From Microbulbifer sp. HZ11 (GTDB lineage: Bacteria > Pseudomonadota > Gammaproteobacteria > Pseudomonadales > Cellvibrionaceae), in assembly GCF_000708675.1 (NCBI RefSeq), contig NZ_JELR01000002.1:372001-436000 (forward strand): a stretch of 64,000 nucleotides of DNA, read 5' to 3'. The notes beneath the pieces are model-generated. The model made no database searches. It had not been told where the DNA came from and was given only the letters and a program-made list of their open reading frames with translations. Shown piece by piece: positions 39,301 through 45,347 of this stretch; the stretch's first letter is position 1, and every line of letters starts with the position of its first letter. The position numbers and the translations under genes are program-made.

Positions 39301-41331
39301 CACCACGTCACCGTGGCGCATCAGATCGCGATAGGTTTTACCGCCGTTATAGTCACCGGCAGGATTGCTCTCCGTATATTGGGTCGAACTGGAGAGCTTG
39401 AATTCCGGGGCGGTATTCAACAGATAGTCGGTATGATTGCCGGTATCAACGGTATCGACACCGTTTGCCGGGTTGACCCACTCCAGGCGATCCACCCGGC
39501 CGTCATACTGTCCGTACAGTGAACCCTGTGTATAACCGTTATTCCCTGTGGGACGGAGTAATTGCGGCGCATAACTCGGGTCCAGTACGTAACCTTCCGG
39601 CAGCTGGTCGCGAATATGATAGGCCATGCCATTGTCAAACCAGACGGTACCACCACTCTGGTTGGACAGAGTGATGGTCATCAGGCCGCGCATACCCACG
39701 GTGGCACTACCGTCGATACCGGTCAGCGTGCGCTCTACCTCCAGCGCGGTTGCGCCACCGGCAACGGAGCCCTGGCCGTACCAGGTGCGGATTTCCGACG
39801 TCTCGTCATCCAGGCCAGGATCGATACCGCCCGGAGGCGTCTGTACCGCACAGCCGAACTGAACGTTTTCAAGGCTATTGATCAGCGGTGTACCGCTGCT
39901 ACAGGACGCATCCCCCTGTAGCTTGCCCACCAGATAAAGATTGATCGAGTCGTCTTCGGCAATATCGATGGTGCCACTGGACGACCCCGGTGTTTCCGCC
40001 TCCACGGTTCCCGCATAGGGCGAAGGAATATTGTCACCTTCGCCAAATGGCGGTGCCACATCCCAGTTATCGAGTACTCTACCGGTCAGGTTATCGGTGG
40101 CAATACAGCTTGTGGGGCCGCTCGGCACACCGTCATTGGCTGCGATGTCGTTGGCCTCTGAGACACTGGGGCAGACGTAATGCACGTTGGCGACATCCGC
40201 ACGAGACAGCACATCGTCGATTCGCAGGTCCTGTAAAGGCGCACGGGCATTGGTGCCGTTATTGGTGATATTGAGGCGCCACACGATATCGTCATCGCTG
40301 TGGCCATAAACGGTGTCGCTGCGCGTGTTCTCGCGCTGGCCGGCGTCGTAGTTCCAGCCCTGCTTGTCAACCTGCACGAATGGCTTGTTGATATAGATCC
40401 GGTCGGTGCTGGCCAGATTTCGGTTGAAGTTGCTGATTTCGTCCGGAGTTTCAGGAGTACAGTCGATGGCCGTTCCCGGGTAGGCCGGATATGACGGTGC
40501 CGGGCGCTCCCAGTCAGTCCAACCACTACCCCAGTTTATCGGGCAACTACCGCTATTGGTCGGAGCGCGTTTTGCCTGCCCACCCGAGGTACAGCTATCC
40601 GTGGTTACATAATTCAGCTCGGCGGTAACACCGCCGATAAAATCCCCTTCATCATCCAGTTGCTCCGGGCCATTAGTGGGGGAAACGAGAGGACGATGGA
40701 TGGGGATTCGCACCGTCATGGTGGGGCTATTGCCGTCCGGCAGGGTGGGCAGCCCACCGATCCGGATCTCCCAGCTACCCCCGACCTGGGATTCGCTCAC
40801 GCTGCCAACATTACCACTGCTTACCGCCCCGGTGACCGTGACATTGACACCGGTGTACAGCCGTATACCGGCATCAACTGGGATACGGACAACCAGACCA
40901 TTGCTGTTGTCGAAGTCCATATTGGGATTGGCGGAGCCATAATCCCCATTACTGGAATAGGTGTAATAGTTACCGGAGCGGCGACGATACTCACGATCAA
41001 ACCAGGACCCTCTTTGCTCCTCCTCCCGAGTCTGTTGGAGCCCGGACGTGTTATACGCAAAGTCATCATTACCGGCACGGTAGGGGTTGGTGATGTCCAC
41101 CTCGATAAAACCGTAACCACAGAGATCGCAGTAGGTATTGCCCCTTCCTCGCTGGATATTCACCAACTGCTCGGGTGCACCGGGGTTCGCCACACAATAA
41201 TTGGTCGGCGCCGCCCACACCTCGCCGGAAATTGAAGCCAGTAGCAAAACTGACAGCCACAGCCGCACGGATTGCGCGATTGCCGCAATTGCATTTTTGA
41301 AAGTGTTTCGCCCTGTTACTTCAGACTTCAT
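27349..41331 (-). CDS. Giant DUF11-repeat surface protein with C-terminal OmpA-like tail
   Basis: 4660 residues. A signal peptide (about 1-40, ends VWAA) precedes a Cys-containing N-terminal domain (TYCDLCGYG). The bulk is about twenty DUF11-type Ig-like repeats of 130-200 residues, with recurring motifs such as GDTLRYTITVSN, ITDTLPTGLVF and TYVAGST. Near the C-terminus are SdrD-B/carboxypeptidase-like segments (GYLWHDVNFSETADA; GKVFDDKNLNGYQDQGEGG). The final ~120 residues (from about 4540) resemble an OmpA domain (VFEPGSTELRPQW) but lack the HTD motif. A single EF-hand-like Asp-rich stretch (DGIDNDGDGLVDEDDEH) sits in the first half. I infer a long surface-exposed, adhesin-like protein retained at the envelope through its C-terminus. 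It is translationally coupled to the barrel gene, with its own promoter probably in 41332-41556. Confidence 0.88.
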   Translation of the reverse strand: MKSEVTGRNTFKNAIAAIAQSVRLWLSVLLLASISGEVWAAPTNYCVANPGAPEQLVNIQRGRGNTYCDLCGYGFIEVDITNPYRAGNDDFAYNTSGLQQTREEEQRGSWFDREYRRRSGNYYTYSSNGDYGSANPNMDFDNSNGLVVRIPVDAGIRLYTGVNVTVTGAVSSGNVGSVSESQVGGSWEIRIGGLPTLPDGNSPTMTVRIPIHRPLVSPTNGPEQLDDEGDFIGGVTAELNYVTTDSCTSGGQAKRAPTNSGSCPINWGSGWTDWERPAPSYPAYPGTAIDCTPETPDEISNFNRNLASTDRIYINKPFVQVDKQGWNYDAGQRENTRSDTVYGHSDDDIVWRLNITNNGTNARAPLQDLRIDDVLSRADVANVHYVCPSVSEANDIAANDGVPSGPTSCIATDNLTGRVLDNWDVAPPFGEGDNIPSPYAGTVEAETPGSSSGTIDIAEDDSINLYLVGKLQGDASCSSGTPLINSLENVQFGCAVQTPPGGIDPGLDDETSEIRTWYGQGSVAGGATALEVERTLTGIDGSATVGMRGLMTITLSNQSGGTVWFDNGMAYHIRDQLPEGYVLDPSYAPQLLRPTGNNGYTQGSLYGQYDGRVDRLEWVNPANGVDTVDTGNHTDYLLNTAPEFKLSSSTQYTESNPAGDYNGGKTYRDLMRHGDVVVIRFAIIHKDPQHFDRAADLDVVPESSSVDLFQRPEPTDPPALSSSLQNTLEVEFKTLCNSQGVQEYNLTGNGVSSSPADNTAGTSIEFNPEDIDVEILDQSFIVTNDPEQTTPLRVRATNNGGVNARDASVFISFGPTLEVVTVDEQNGNWQCDITNVSGAPVPQPNPYKTWVVNPPGDPTKLHLPLTTTGTVYRCYADHSNPLNRVLAPGAGNAVEFHFEVRKASDPARILEDDVTFRVDAIGEIWTVGSLDLADPTVSMSNSGGNTNNRVVQSYTTTNTPTTINNDQPLWFPQPGNASQNNARSDGEVDRGNLYSLDANWSRGIGFNLLKDQVAWSATGGDISALNGVIPTLGECNEASPATRNAALPDSAMSDGYPNFARKQRELVQIGEECTNRIQTGGWFGFKSRGFSFIGVSKVLVEDEVEDGLAYISNTEPQVGLQIAGATSTPNQPNKGPLDEGIFGWYFSGNQPGSDGRNDYITTIDQWFHVNATTRVQNKAINDRNAPNVQGADRNNILNSSFEAAYHNENTGEDEYFDFGSNIVGYPWERIRRVDVVVTEPEITPTKTYCEAGSFNTATGDCSGGWQQDLTGADTSRDYIVRLRLVNANETNGEPNAPAYDFVVTDTVPDLLVVVDPASDGIDNDGDGLVDEDDEHLSLIENTPNDGVDATLVFSHSHSDTGAPVGSAANNGLRRLNGGTGSSEDDRSLNLYYKVNPDERIAPNQTLQSGYLIDYDTLEGGDASDRNEFGNQTVELRGNGDIGGARVYSAGPADASITFITPAVEPKEITALSETTLGEMIGGYQAVKIGEEIEYTLTGQLPYQQLRGLVVSDTLPTGLTCVDAPAIDLNAPPYAAAGFRRPDLSPVPIITPVCSGTQVSWDFGDVTLTTPGSESLFSFPVSFIARVDNIPSNNNGEGNSGTVLENGSGDSAYLRYADAMGNETELSFGSVAVRVTEPALLLDKNWTDPRDAGDEVTVTLKATNSGSAALYNLRILEDLVDSEMTFIAGSVTGSDPPLVDTDAFGENQPVFVWEPENPLLPGETLEFTFQVRVDDSAQPQQQLENTAHAAWTSLPTRSTALNPIDQNSGSARTGQIGANGAADGMRIGELPLETGADAVNDYSLDSNQVTADLDPVTLDKQDLTPGVLPEIGAHKQFQITVDLPEGTTHDLQVRDLLDSGSASYVLTRDANYDVSYTFTGIVSIDGNTAVGESAFRAPAPVDGASGEILWDIGTVLTESESDLPTAGAINPRIVITYYARINNDTATGTDSGEGNSLQNGAELRYQHGESLTTVIETADTPAITVTESALDATKDVTQITPGQLTRGAVLEYVVTLTNNGNATAYDLNLVDSLPEQLDWDSSFTPTVTIGGSPVGGFEATPDTSTENTLIWGRGNADGSLDLPAGQQLVLTYRATVAANGGPFTNEITADWTSLQDDVASNSDYERTGADCPAAPNDYCLTASETTDAAAEDNTALIKAFESDSWVLHGSDASDAQLRVGDTVDYRLTLTLNESVTANVAIADTLPVGLEFVELVSVNGQTSAPFENTGAFSHGPLATSLTGDASAGQVLNLALGDVDAVDGDDSNNDFAIVYRARVVTDVLAHQDVLGPLNNQAELSVDAYDGSTVTLPAASAAIAVHQPVLSPLVKIDTLSGRAGTGTQTDPYLVVLSADTMQFQLQSCNQGDAPAYNVQLTDTLAPQLDETALSDASVFTVAIDGTATSEFTFSGQPAVGGSFTLTLNDDEPLLPDQCLTVDYSIGFHADTGTSELFNNSASVDSYWSLPGAAGQQYTDDTVASVWMQNPSNAMPPEKALVSAPTATIGEEVRYRITIPEDNIARTDVTLTDSLAPQFEFVGATLSINGGTASDLLNGGDDTDLSFDLGTLQAGETAQIELLLRVTNSADSNAGDIVINQASYSTGGVTYTSAATDPLTIVEPQLALEKEVLSAPADITAGTLLDYRLTMTEDGNANSAAAYDLVVTDVLDPGLEYVAGSASAGEPVISGDAASGFTLQWNLASVAVGDSLNLEYQAVVGDDARPGQVLNNNAEVRWTSVAGDSDWERDGSETPAYNDYIDSASAAVTLSDNTSLEKHLLSDTFDGTGSIRVGDRARFTVTATLQKGTYPSVVITDTLPTGLVFEEVISADFFGTDESASVASATTVNGAEVVFNLGDVTNPASAASDTLQIVYEVRVQNGSVLAQLPSRQALENAVALDYALPSGPASTINAQATVEAVQPLLAISRVEVTTAIGGDTEITVGEEATFTVEITNNGEAPAYDLQIQDLLPEGLRNGGGVTTQSIELLGSGSLPVRMPVFDATTGVALWDLDDSDVYTIPVGETLRLVYTVTADDTLGAGLSLGNGVTLPVYYSFDNNAVPANGLAEERQDYRLDEAVSVVLTSPLPAALDKNITQPETTIGEQFAYRITVPATPADTALYGVQITDDLTASAADLRFIAVNKISGTGSWTPENIGSETELEIVDSVDGIDIPAGEQIELELIVEVLDSATNVAGLAFTNTASYRFSTFDGDPALLADTSPEMTLVEPQLTLEKSGPEILHAGIAGEFILSINNVGDSTAWDTTVVDLLPDVEQGGMCAQPPEVDAIQIFDADTDTLVRALAADTDFQSVFDDCTLTITTTGVAIEPNQRMLIEYRAWLDEDTAGDQTLVNVAAAQWFSQGDDRENRRTYGAPPTDGTPDVLDHEDAHALVTQSATLKMLKEVVNITTGEAPAEKASPGDTLRYTITVSNVSEIPLAEFAIEDALGTLNTQMVFAPGTLTVIDIPVDAVDNSDATGGDAASGLLRIDGISLAQQGETGDSVRVTFEVQLANVIDSGTAVLNQSRVLAYGQQLAVSDDPNIDGEADPQAPGAENPTQVIIESAPVFKVEKISEDMTGEPDSLVPGDTLRYTLRVENIGNENMVEATLRDQVPANTTYVAGSTTLNGVALDDIDGSTPLAQTLIIQSPGAEVGQLMADPAASGAQAALITFDVTINDVNDGTVISNQGFANGAGAGVDAGGENTPLDEKPSDDPTTEVADDPTIDIVGNVPLIRAQKTVELVVDNMTAGIVDPEDVLRYTITVSNMGGKDATEARFVDLVPEHTTYVAGSTMLNGVSVADDGEDSPLSSGIAISTDDLTPPLPAEGEGVLTTAQTATIVFDVMVNADTERGTVISNQGNVYSLELPLTLTDADGNSSNGAQPTEVVVGDAQQLSITKEVAVVGGGAAESGKVLEYIVRVTNISAVPASLVTIYDDLLVAGEGVLTYVEDSARLNGQPDGVMVDGPLITVDYSTNYGDLQPQETITLRFEAKLGENLAMGYPVVNTAQVKWNDPAMYNEATVSIDIGGTPGIANLSGYLWHDVNFSETADAEEQLLVNWSVELYFNNALLETVQSDDKGYFVFDGLVPNMDGADMAGASYELRYLAPNAGDNTASLGTASSDYTNGPQQIQNIYVESGANPQNLNLPITPNGVVYDSVLRAPVNGARVRLLGASSGQPLPDSCFEDPKQQNQVTLTGGFYKFDVNFSSAACAVNADYLIEVDVPNEDYVSGPSQIIPPQTGLGTGSFDVGACIGSAADVIPGTPDHCEVQLSVTPPSIDADARSSETDYYLRLNLDDANQPGSSQLFNNHIALDPQLEGALALTKTAAMLNVTRSQLVPYTITFNNSLPVPLTDLQLVDYFPAGFKYVAGSANLDGLPVEPQVHGLQLQWPHLRAEPEQTHTMKLLLVVGSGVGEGEYVNRARMFNELSGQQASGEASATVRVVPDPTFDCTDVIGKVFDDKNLNGYQDQGEGGVPGARVVTANGLKATADAHGRFHITCAAVPNPDRGSNFVLKLDDRSLPSGYRLTTENPRVQRATRGKMLEFNFGTSLHRVVRLDLAEAVFEPGSTELRPQWQSRTELLLERLEEAPSLLRLSYLAENEDPALVEARLETIKARIAEDWAALDCCYPLNIETEIFWRRGAPPERGNVLDGFKRSINRMIGSEDQGGAR

Positions 41332-41556
41332 TGCTTTCCGCTGCCAGTCAGTTTTATTTTTGCCAACTGCCGCACAGGCGACAGCACCGGGGAAGGGGCC
41401 GGTCGCGGAACTTTATTGGAAGGGAAGAGTCGGCACCGTGAAGCAAGTCAAAATTGCTGCGCCAGGAGGGGAACTTTTTCTACGTTTGCCAAACAGTTCT
41501 CAAGTAAAGCTCACGTAGTTTCTTAAGAGGCAGAACAAGTTGCTGTGGATAAAGGA

Positions 41557-41595
41557 AAACAGCCACCCGGAGTGATATCCGGATGACTGTTTTTT
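41557..41595 (-). terminator. Intrinsic terminator after the nine-gene Agl/Glt-like operon
   Basis: Minus-strand aaaacag...ccgga/(t)ccgg...ctgtttt: an imperfect long stem with A/T-rich ends, directly after the AgmX-like stop. It separates this operon from the giant-protein gene, although read-through is possible. Confidence 0.75.
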
Positions 41596-41605
41596 GATCC
41601 ACTTT

Positions 41606-42985
41606 CTACGCCGCCGGCAGGAAGTCGATCGGGTACAGGATGGTGATGGTGGGTACACCTTCCTTGGGTCCGAAGTTGAAGCGCTTCACGCGCGCAACAA
41701 TTTTGCTATCGAGGGTGGGCGAGTCCATATCGCTGCTCTCGACAGAGGCCAGAGATACGGTGCCGTCCGGTTCGATGGTGATTTTCAGCACCATTTTGCC
41801 CTGCAGCGCCGGGTTATTACGCAGTTCGCGGTTGTAGATCCGATAGAGCGCCGACTTGTAACGGTCGAATACGATCTGGATCTCTTCGTCGGTACGAGAT
41901 GGGCCAACACCTTCGCTGAGCGGGCGCTCTTCGCCGGCGAAATCACCTTCGGTACCGATACCACTGGATACCCGCGAGAAGCTGACACCGTCCAGTGCGG
42001 TACCCACACCACCGGCATCCCGGCTAAGGGCCGCGGTGTTAATACCATCGGAGCCGGATTTTGCCGCAGAGGTAATCAGTGAACGCTGACTACGGCTTTC
42101 CTGTTTGCCGGCAGTACTGAGTTGCGTCTGCTTACCAAGCCGGTTGTCCAGATCATCCTCAATAAGATCCTGGAAGTTGTCCTTGAACGCCAGCAGACCT
42201 GCGCGCTCGACTTTTTTACGCACCTGCTTTTTCTCCACATTTGATGGCTTGGGCTCTTCCTTCGCCACCTCTTGCTTGGGCTTCTCAGGCTCTTTCTTTT
42301 TCTCTTCCGGCTTCTTCACCACCTGCTCGGGCGGCTTGGGCTTGGGTTTTTTCTTCTCCAACACAAGCTTGGCCAGACGCTCGGGAACTTCTACCACCTC
42401 GTTCTCATCAGGCTCCGGCAGCTGCCAGATATGCACACCAAAACCAAGGAAGAAAGCCAGCAGCAAACACGCAAGCAGGCTGATACGGAAGCGACGCTCA
42501 TCCTCACCACTGGTATTCCAGGGCATGGTGCCATCACGGAAGGCGGACTGCTCCAGCTCCCGGGTGACTTCGTACTCGTAATGGACATCCTCTTCGGCCT
42601 GGCGAATCTCACGGAACTCGGCATCCAGGTCAAACAGGTCGTCACGACAGTCTTCAATCTGTTCCTGCAGCTTTTGCTTGCGCTCGTGCAACAGGTTCAG
42701 GTTGGCGTGATAGATACTGACAGTTTTCTGCAGGCGATGAATCAGCGCCTTGGAGGCGTCCTGCTTGTAGTGCTCCGCCCAGAACAGGTCGCCGGCACCG
42801 GCCTCTTCCAGCTTGCCGAGGCGATCCGAAATCTCATCCAGCAACTGGTGCTTGGCTTCATCCCGGTGCAGCGCTTCCAGCTTGCCATCAACCTGGTCGC
42901 ACTCCGCCTGAAGCGCCTCCAGCTGCTGGCGAACCGCTTCCTGCTTTGCGGTCAGTGCCTGTTTTTGTTGATGAAAATTATTCAC
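41606..42985 (-). CDS. AgmX/PglI-type (GltG/GltJ-like) inner-membrane energy transducer
   Basis: 459 residues. Residues 1-150 are a charged, cytoplasmic coiled coil. One TM helix lies at about 166-187 (LLACLLLAFFLGFGVHIW). A Lys/Pro-rich periplasm-spanning linker (about 210-250, KKKPKPKPPEQ) follows. The last ~95 residues (IQIVFDRYKSALYRIYNREL...LQGKMVLKITIEPDGTVS...) match the AgmX/PglI C-terminal domain, a TonB-C-like fold of Myxococcus gliding proteins GltG/GltJ. In that system these proteins link the Agl motor to outer-membrane parts. It is the last gene of the operon, 9 bases after the second ExbD gene. The large N-terminal coiled coil is not typical of TonB. The gliding role is inference from family. 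Confidence 0.85.
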   Translation of the reverse strand: MNNFHQQKQALTAKQEAVRQQLEALQAECDQVDGKLEALHRDEAKHQLLDEISDRLGKLEEAGAGDLFWAEHYKQDASKALIHRLQKTVSIYHANLNLLHERKQKLQEQIEDCRDDLFDLDAEFREIRQAEEDVHYEYEVTRELEQSAFRDGTMPWNTSGEDERRFRISLLACLLLAFFLGFGVHIWQLPEPDENEVVEVPERLAKLVLEKKKPKPKPPEQVVKKPEEKKKEPEKPKQEVAKEEPKPSNVEKKQVRKKVERAGLLAFKDNFQDLIEDDLDNRLGKQTQLSTAGKQESRSQRSLITSAAKSGSDGINTAALSRDAGGVGTALDGVSFSRVSSGIGTEGDFAGEERPLSEGVGPSRTDEEIQIVFDRYKSALYRIYNRELRNNPALQGKMVLKITIEPDGTVSLASVESSDMDSPTLDSKIVARVKRFNFGPKEGVPTITILYPIDFLPAA

Positions 42986-42994
42986 AAACGCTCA

Positions 42995-43570
42995 CTAACT
43001 CTGAGATGCTTTTTGAATGACCGCCAGGGAAATTCGCGTGTATCCGGCGTTGGTACAGCTGGACATGACTTTTTTCAGAATGCTGAACGGCACAGTGCGG
43101 TCCGCCAGGATATTCACTTCCGGCGGCTCGGCCAGCAGTTCCGCGGCTTCGGCGGTAACGTCCTCACCGGCGGCGGCGCGCTCGGCCAGCGCGGCTTTTG
43201 CCTCTTCCAGTTCACTGTCAGCCATGGTCATGGCTTTACCCACTTCGGCAATCATTGCCTGCTGAATCGCTTCAATGACCAGCTGTTCGCTCTGGAACAA
43301 TTCCTCCGTAGTCATCACCGGCTTGGCCTCAATCAAAACCTCGTCGTGGGTCACCATCAGAGTGACGGTCTCCCGCGGCTTCGACTCCACCACCGAGTCC
43401 GGGAGGGTGATTACCTTGGGAGCCTCGATGGCCTCATTGCTGGAACTGTTGGTCAACAGAAAGAACACCAGGATCGTAAACACGTCCATCAGCGAGGTCA
43501 GGTTCATCCCCGGTGTTTTGCGCTTATGGCTTCGAGCCATGCGCTTCATGCGTCTACTTTCACGTTTCAC
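42995..43570 (-). CDS. ExbD/TolR family protein (AglQ/AglS-like), Asp-containing
   Basis: 191 residues. A very basic cytoplasmic N-terminus (MKRESRRMKRMARSHKRK) is followed by a single TM helix, MNLTSLMDVFTILVFFLL. This contains the conserved proton-carrying Asp at residue 29, the equivalent of ExbD Asp25. The rest is periplasmic, with a typical ExbD/TolR domain interrupted by an Ala/Glu-rich helical insertion (about 95-135). The C-terminal part, ADRTVPFSILKKVMSSCTNAGYTRISLAVI, fits the family. It is the stator/rotor partner of the ExbB-type channel. The start overlaps the other ExbD gene by 4 bases. Confidence 0.92.
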   Translation of the reverse strand: MKRESRRMKRMARSHKRKTPGMNLTSLMDVFTILVFFLLTNSSSNEAIEAPKVITLPDSVVESKPRETVTLMVTHDEVLIEAKPVMTTEELFQSEQLVIEAIQQAMIAEVGKAMTMADSELEEAKAALAERAAAGEDVTAEAAELLAEPPEVNILADRTVPFSILKKVMSSCTNAGYTRISLAVIQKASQS

Positions 43571-44160
43571 GGCGCATCTCCCAGGGAAATATCGGGGAAG
43601 AGTTCCATTTTTTCAGGTGTTGCCTCAGGGTCAGGTATGCTGCCATCTTCCGGCACGGGCATAACCTCGGCACTGCGCACAGTATCCATGACCCCCACCA
43701 GGTGCTCGTAGGCCACATCGGGTTCCATCAGCAATGTGGAATCCGTTTTCTCCGGATAGGTCTCTTTGATACGTATCAGGTACTCGCGCAGTTGCGCGAG
43801 GTCGTATACCTCATCCGTTGGAGGAATAATGGGAAGACCATTCTCATCCACTGGAACCTGCACCTCACCTTCAGCCTGCGTGGTCTCACCTTCCTGCTGG
43901 TTCAGATTCGGGAAACGCGCAATGACCTTTTCGCCATCACTGATTTCCAACACTTCTTTTCGAACCACCACTTCGAGGGTTACACCGGGATCCTCGGACG
44001 CGCCGCCGGCCCCGGTTGGCATATTCAGCTCAAGAATGGTCACTCGGGAAAACACCGCAGAAACCAGCAGGAAGGGTACCAGCACCACCATCAAGTTCAG
44101 GAAGGCGGTGATGTCCAGTTCCGGCGCTTCTTTGGCTCTACTGTGACGCCTGCTTCTCAT
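43567..44160 (-). CDS. ExbD/TolR family protein with Asn at the conserved Asp position
   Basis: 197 residues. A basic N-terminus is followed by one TM helix, LDITAFLNLMVVLVPFLL, and a periplasmic domain with proline/glycine segments. Aligned to ExbD (VTPFIDVMLVL), position 22 is Asn (codon AAC at 44097-44095) where the proton-binding Asp normally is. This copy is therefore probably structural or non-protonating, with the second ExbD supplying the Asp. The periplasmic part has an extended acidic insertion (EGETTQAEGEVQVPVDENG). It overlaps both neighbours (1 base with the ExbB gene, 4 with the next), implying fixed stoichiometry. Confidence 0.9.
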   Translation of the reverse strand: MRSRRHSRAKEAPELDITAFLNLMVVLVPFLLVSAVFSRVTILELNMPTGAGGASEDPGVTLEVVVRKEVLEISDGEKVIARFPNLNQQEGETTQAEGEVQVPVDENGLPIIPPTDEVYDLAQLREYLIRIKETYPEKTDSTLLMEPDVAYEHLVGVMDTVRSAEVMPVPEDGSIPDPEATPEKMELFPDISLGDAP

Positions 44161-44948
44161 TACGCAGATTCCGGTTTGGCACTGTTGTCGGAAGTTGTGT
44201 CGACTTCGGTTTCAGCTTCAGCCTCCTCGGCCTGTTGCGCCTGCTTTGTCTGCTCGATATCACGGTTTACCGGCTTGTCCGCGGCAACGTCTTTCGCGGC
44301 TTCGCTGCGACGGCGAGTGCCGGAAGACATGATGTTGAGCGCCTTGACGGACACCATTTCAAGGCTGTCGACGATTTGGCCTGTGAGCGAGTTCAGCAGT
44401 GCGTGCACGATCAGTAGTGCAATACCGACCATCAGACCAAAGGCGGTAGTGTTCATCGCAACAGAAATACTGGCGGACAGAAGGTCGGCCTTCTCTGCCG
44501 GGTTGGCATTGGCCACCGCGGTAAAGGCTTCGATCAGACCCATAATCGTGCCGAGCAGCCCCAGCAGGGTGGCGATGTTGGAACCGAGGGCAACATAGGG
44601 AGTACGCTTCTCCAACTGCGGGATAGTCTCCATGATGCTCTCTTCCATGGCGATCTCGATATCCTCACGGCGGCGCACTGCGCCCTGACGCTCGAGGCCC
44701 ATGGCAAGCAGACGACCAACACCGGTGTTATCGTCCTTGACCAGGTTGCGGGCGCGGTCAAAGTCTCCGGTTTTGAGTACAGGTTGGAGCTTTTCCCAGG
44801 CGGCACGATTGGTATGACGCTCGTACATAAGGCGAATATAGCGCTCGATGGCTACCGCGGCGCCGAGCGCGAATACCACCAGAATGGGGTACATGAATGC
44901 ACCACCAGTCTGAAAAAACGCGATTACGCTGTTAAAGAAATCCATCAC
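44160..44948 (-). CDS. MotA/TolQ/ExbB family proton channel protein (AglR-like)
   Basis: 262 residues. Three TM helices: about 17-38 (AFMYPILVVFALGAAVAIERY), about 115-140 (ALGSNIATLLGLLGTIMGLI) and about 165-190 (NTTAFGLMVGIALLIVHALL), with the large cytoplasmic loop between TM1 and TM2. The GLLGTIMGLIEAF and TTAFGLMVGI segments are the family signatures lining the channel. A C-terminal cytoplasmic tail of about 50 residues is Gln/Glu/Ala-rich (QTKQAQQAEEAEAETEV), longer than in standard ExbB. With the two ExbD-type proteins it should form a proton-driven motor in the inner membrane. Confidence 0.94.
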   Translation of the reverse strand: MMDFFNSVIAFFQTGGAFMYPILVVFALGAAVAIERYIRLMYERHTNRAAWEKLQPVLKTGDFDRARNLVKDDNTGVGRLLAMGLERQGAVRRREDIEIAMEESIMETIPQLEKRTPYVALGSNIATLLGLLGTIMGLIEAFTAVANANPAEKADLLSASISVAMNTTAFGLMVGIALLIVHALLNSLTGQIVDSLEMVSVKALNIMSSGTRRRSEAAKDVAADKPVNRDIEQTKQAQQAEEAEAETEVDTTSDNSAKPESA

Positions 44949-45047
44949 TTATCCTCTTGGTTTTCTTTCTCGGGTCCGCGGTTACATCCGCTTTGCCTTC
45001 AGGTTTTTACTTCGTGTGTGTCTTCGAGTGCTGCGTTGCGGCAGTAC

Positions 45048-45347
45048 TCATTCCTCTGGGAGGCTCAGTTCGTAGAACTCGAGCTCCCGCGAGAAAACTT
45101 CTTTATCCAGTGGTTGCAGACGGGGATCCAGAAGACTGGAATTCAGCCCACTCTCTACACCGACTTCGGAGCTTTTCCAGGGAACGATATACAGAGACTT
45201 GGGCGCCTCTTCGTTACCAATAATCGAAATACCGGAAAGCTCTTTCACTTCGGTATCCACTTTTTTCTCACCCTCTTCCTGCGCCTGTACACTCAGGGCT
45301 CCGAGCAACAGCCAAGCCATCACCAGGGTTTTCTGTATGGAATCCAT
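45048..45347 (-). CDS. Small periplasmic protein of the Agl/Glt-like operon, unknown
   Basis: 99 residues. A signal peptide (about 1-22, LLLGALSVQAQ) precedes a short, acidic, mostly extended chain with no recognised domain (SLYIVPWKSSEVGVES, LDKEVFSRELEFYELSLPEE). I do not recognise it. It lies between the TPR lipoprotein gene, which it overlaps by one base, and the ExbB gene, from which it is separated by about 100 bases with no terminator. Its place in the operon suggests a periplasmic accessory of the machine, perhaps in the position of GltF, but there is no direct sequence basis for that name. Confidence 0.75.
   Translation of the reverse strand: MDSIQKTLVMAWLLLGALSVQAQEEGEKKVDTEVKELSGISIIGNEEAPKSLYIVPWKSSEVGVESGLNSSLLDPRLQPLDKEVFSRELEFYELSLPEE

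Noticed and set aside
27349-41331. Frameshift or fusion artefact in the giant ORF
   Set aside because: The frame is continuous over about 14 kb, with consistent repeat domains from signal peptide to stop.
41606-44948. A classical TonB-ExbB-ExbD system serving the nearby receptors
   Set aside because: The transducer has an AgmX/PglI-type C-terminus and a cytoplasmic coiled coil, and the operon is full of TPR lipoproteins, unlike standard TonB loci.
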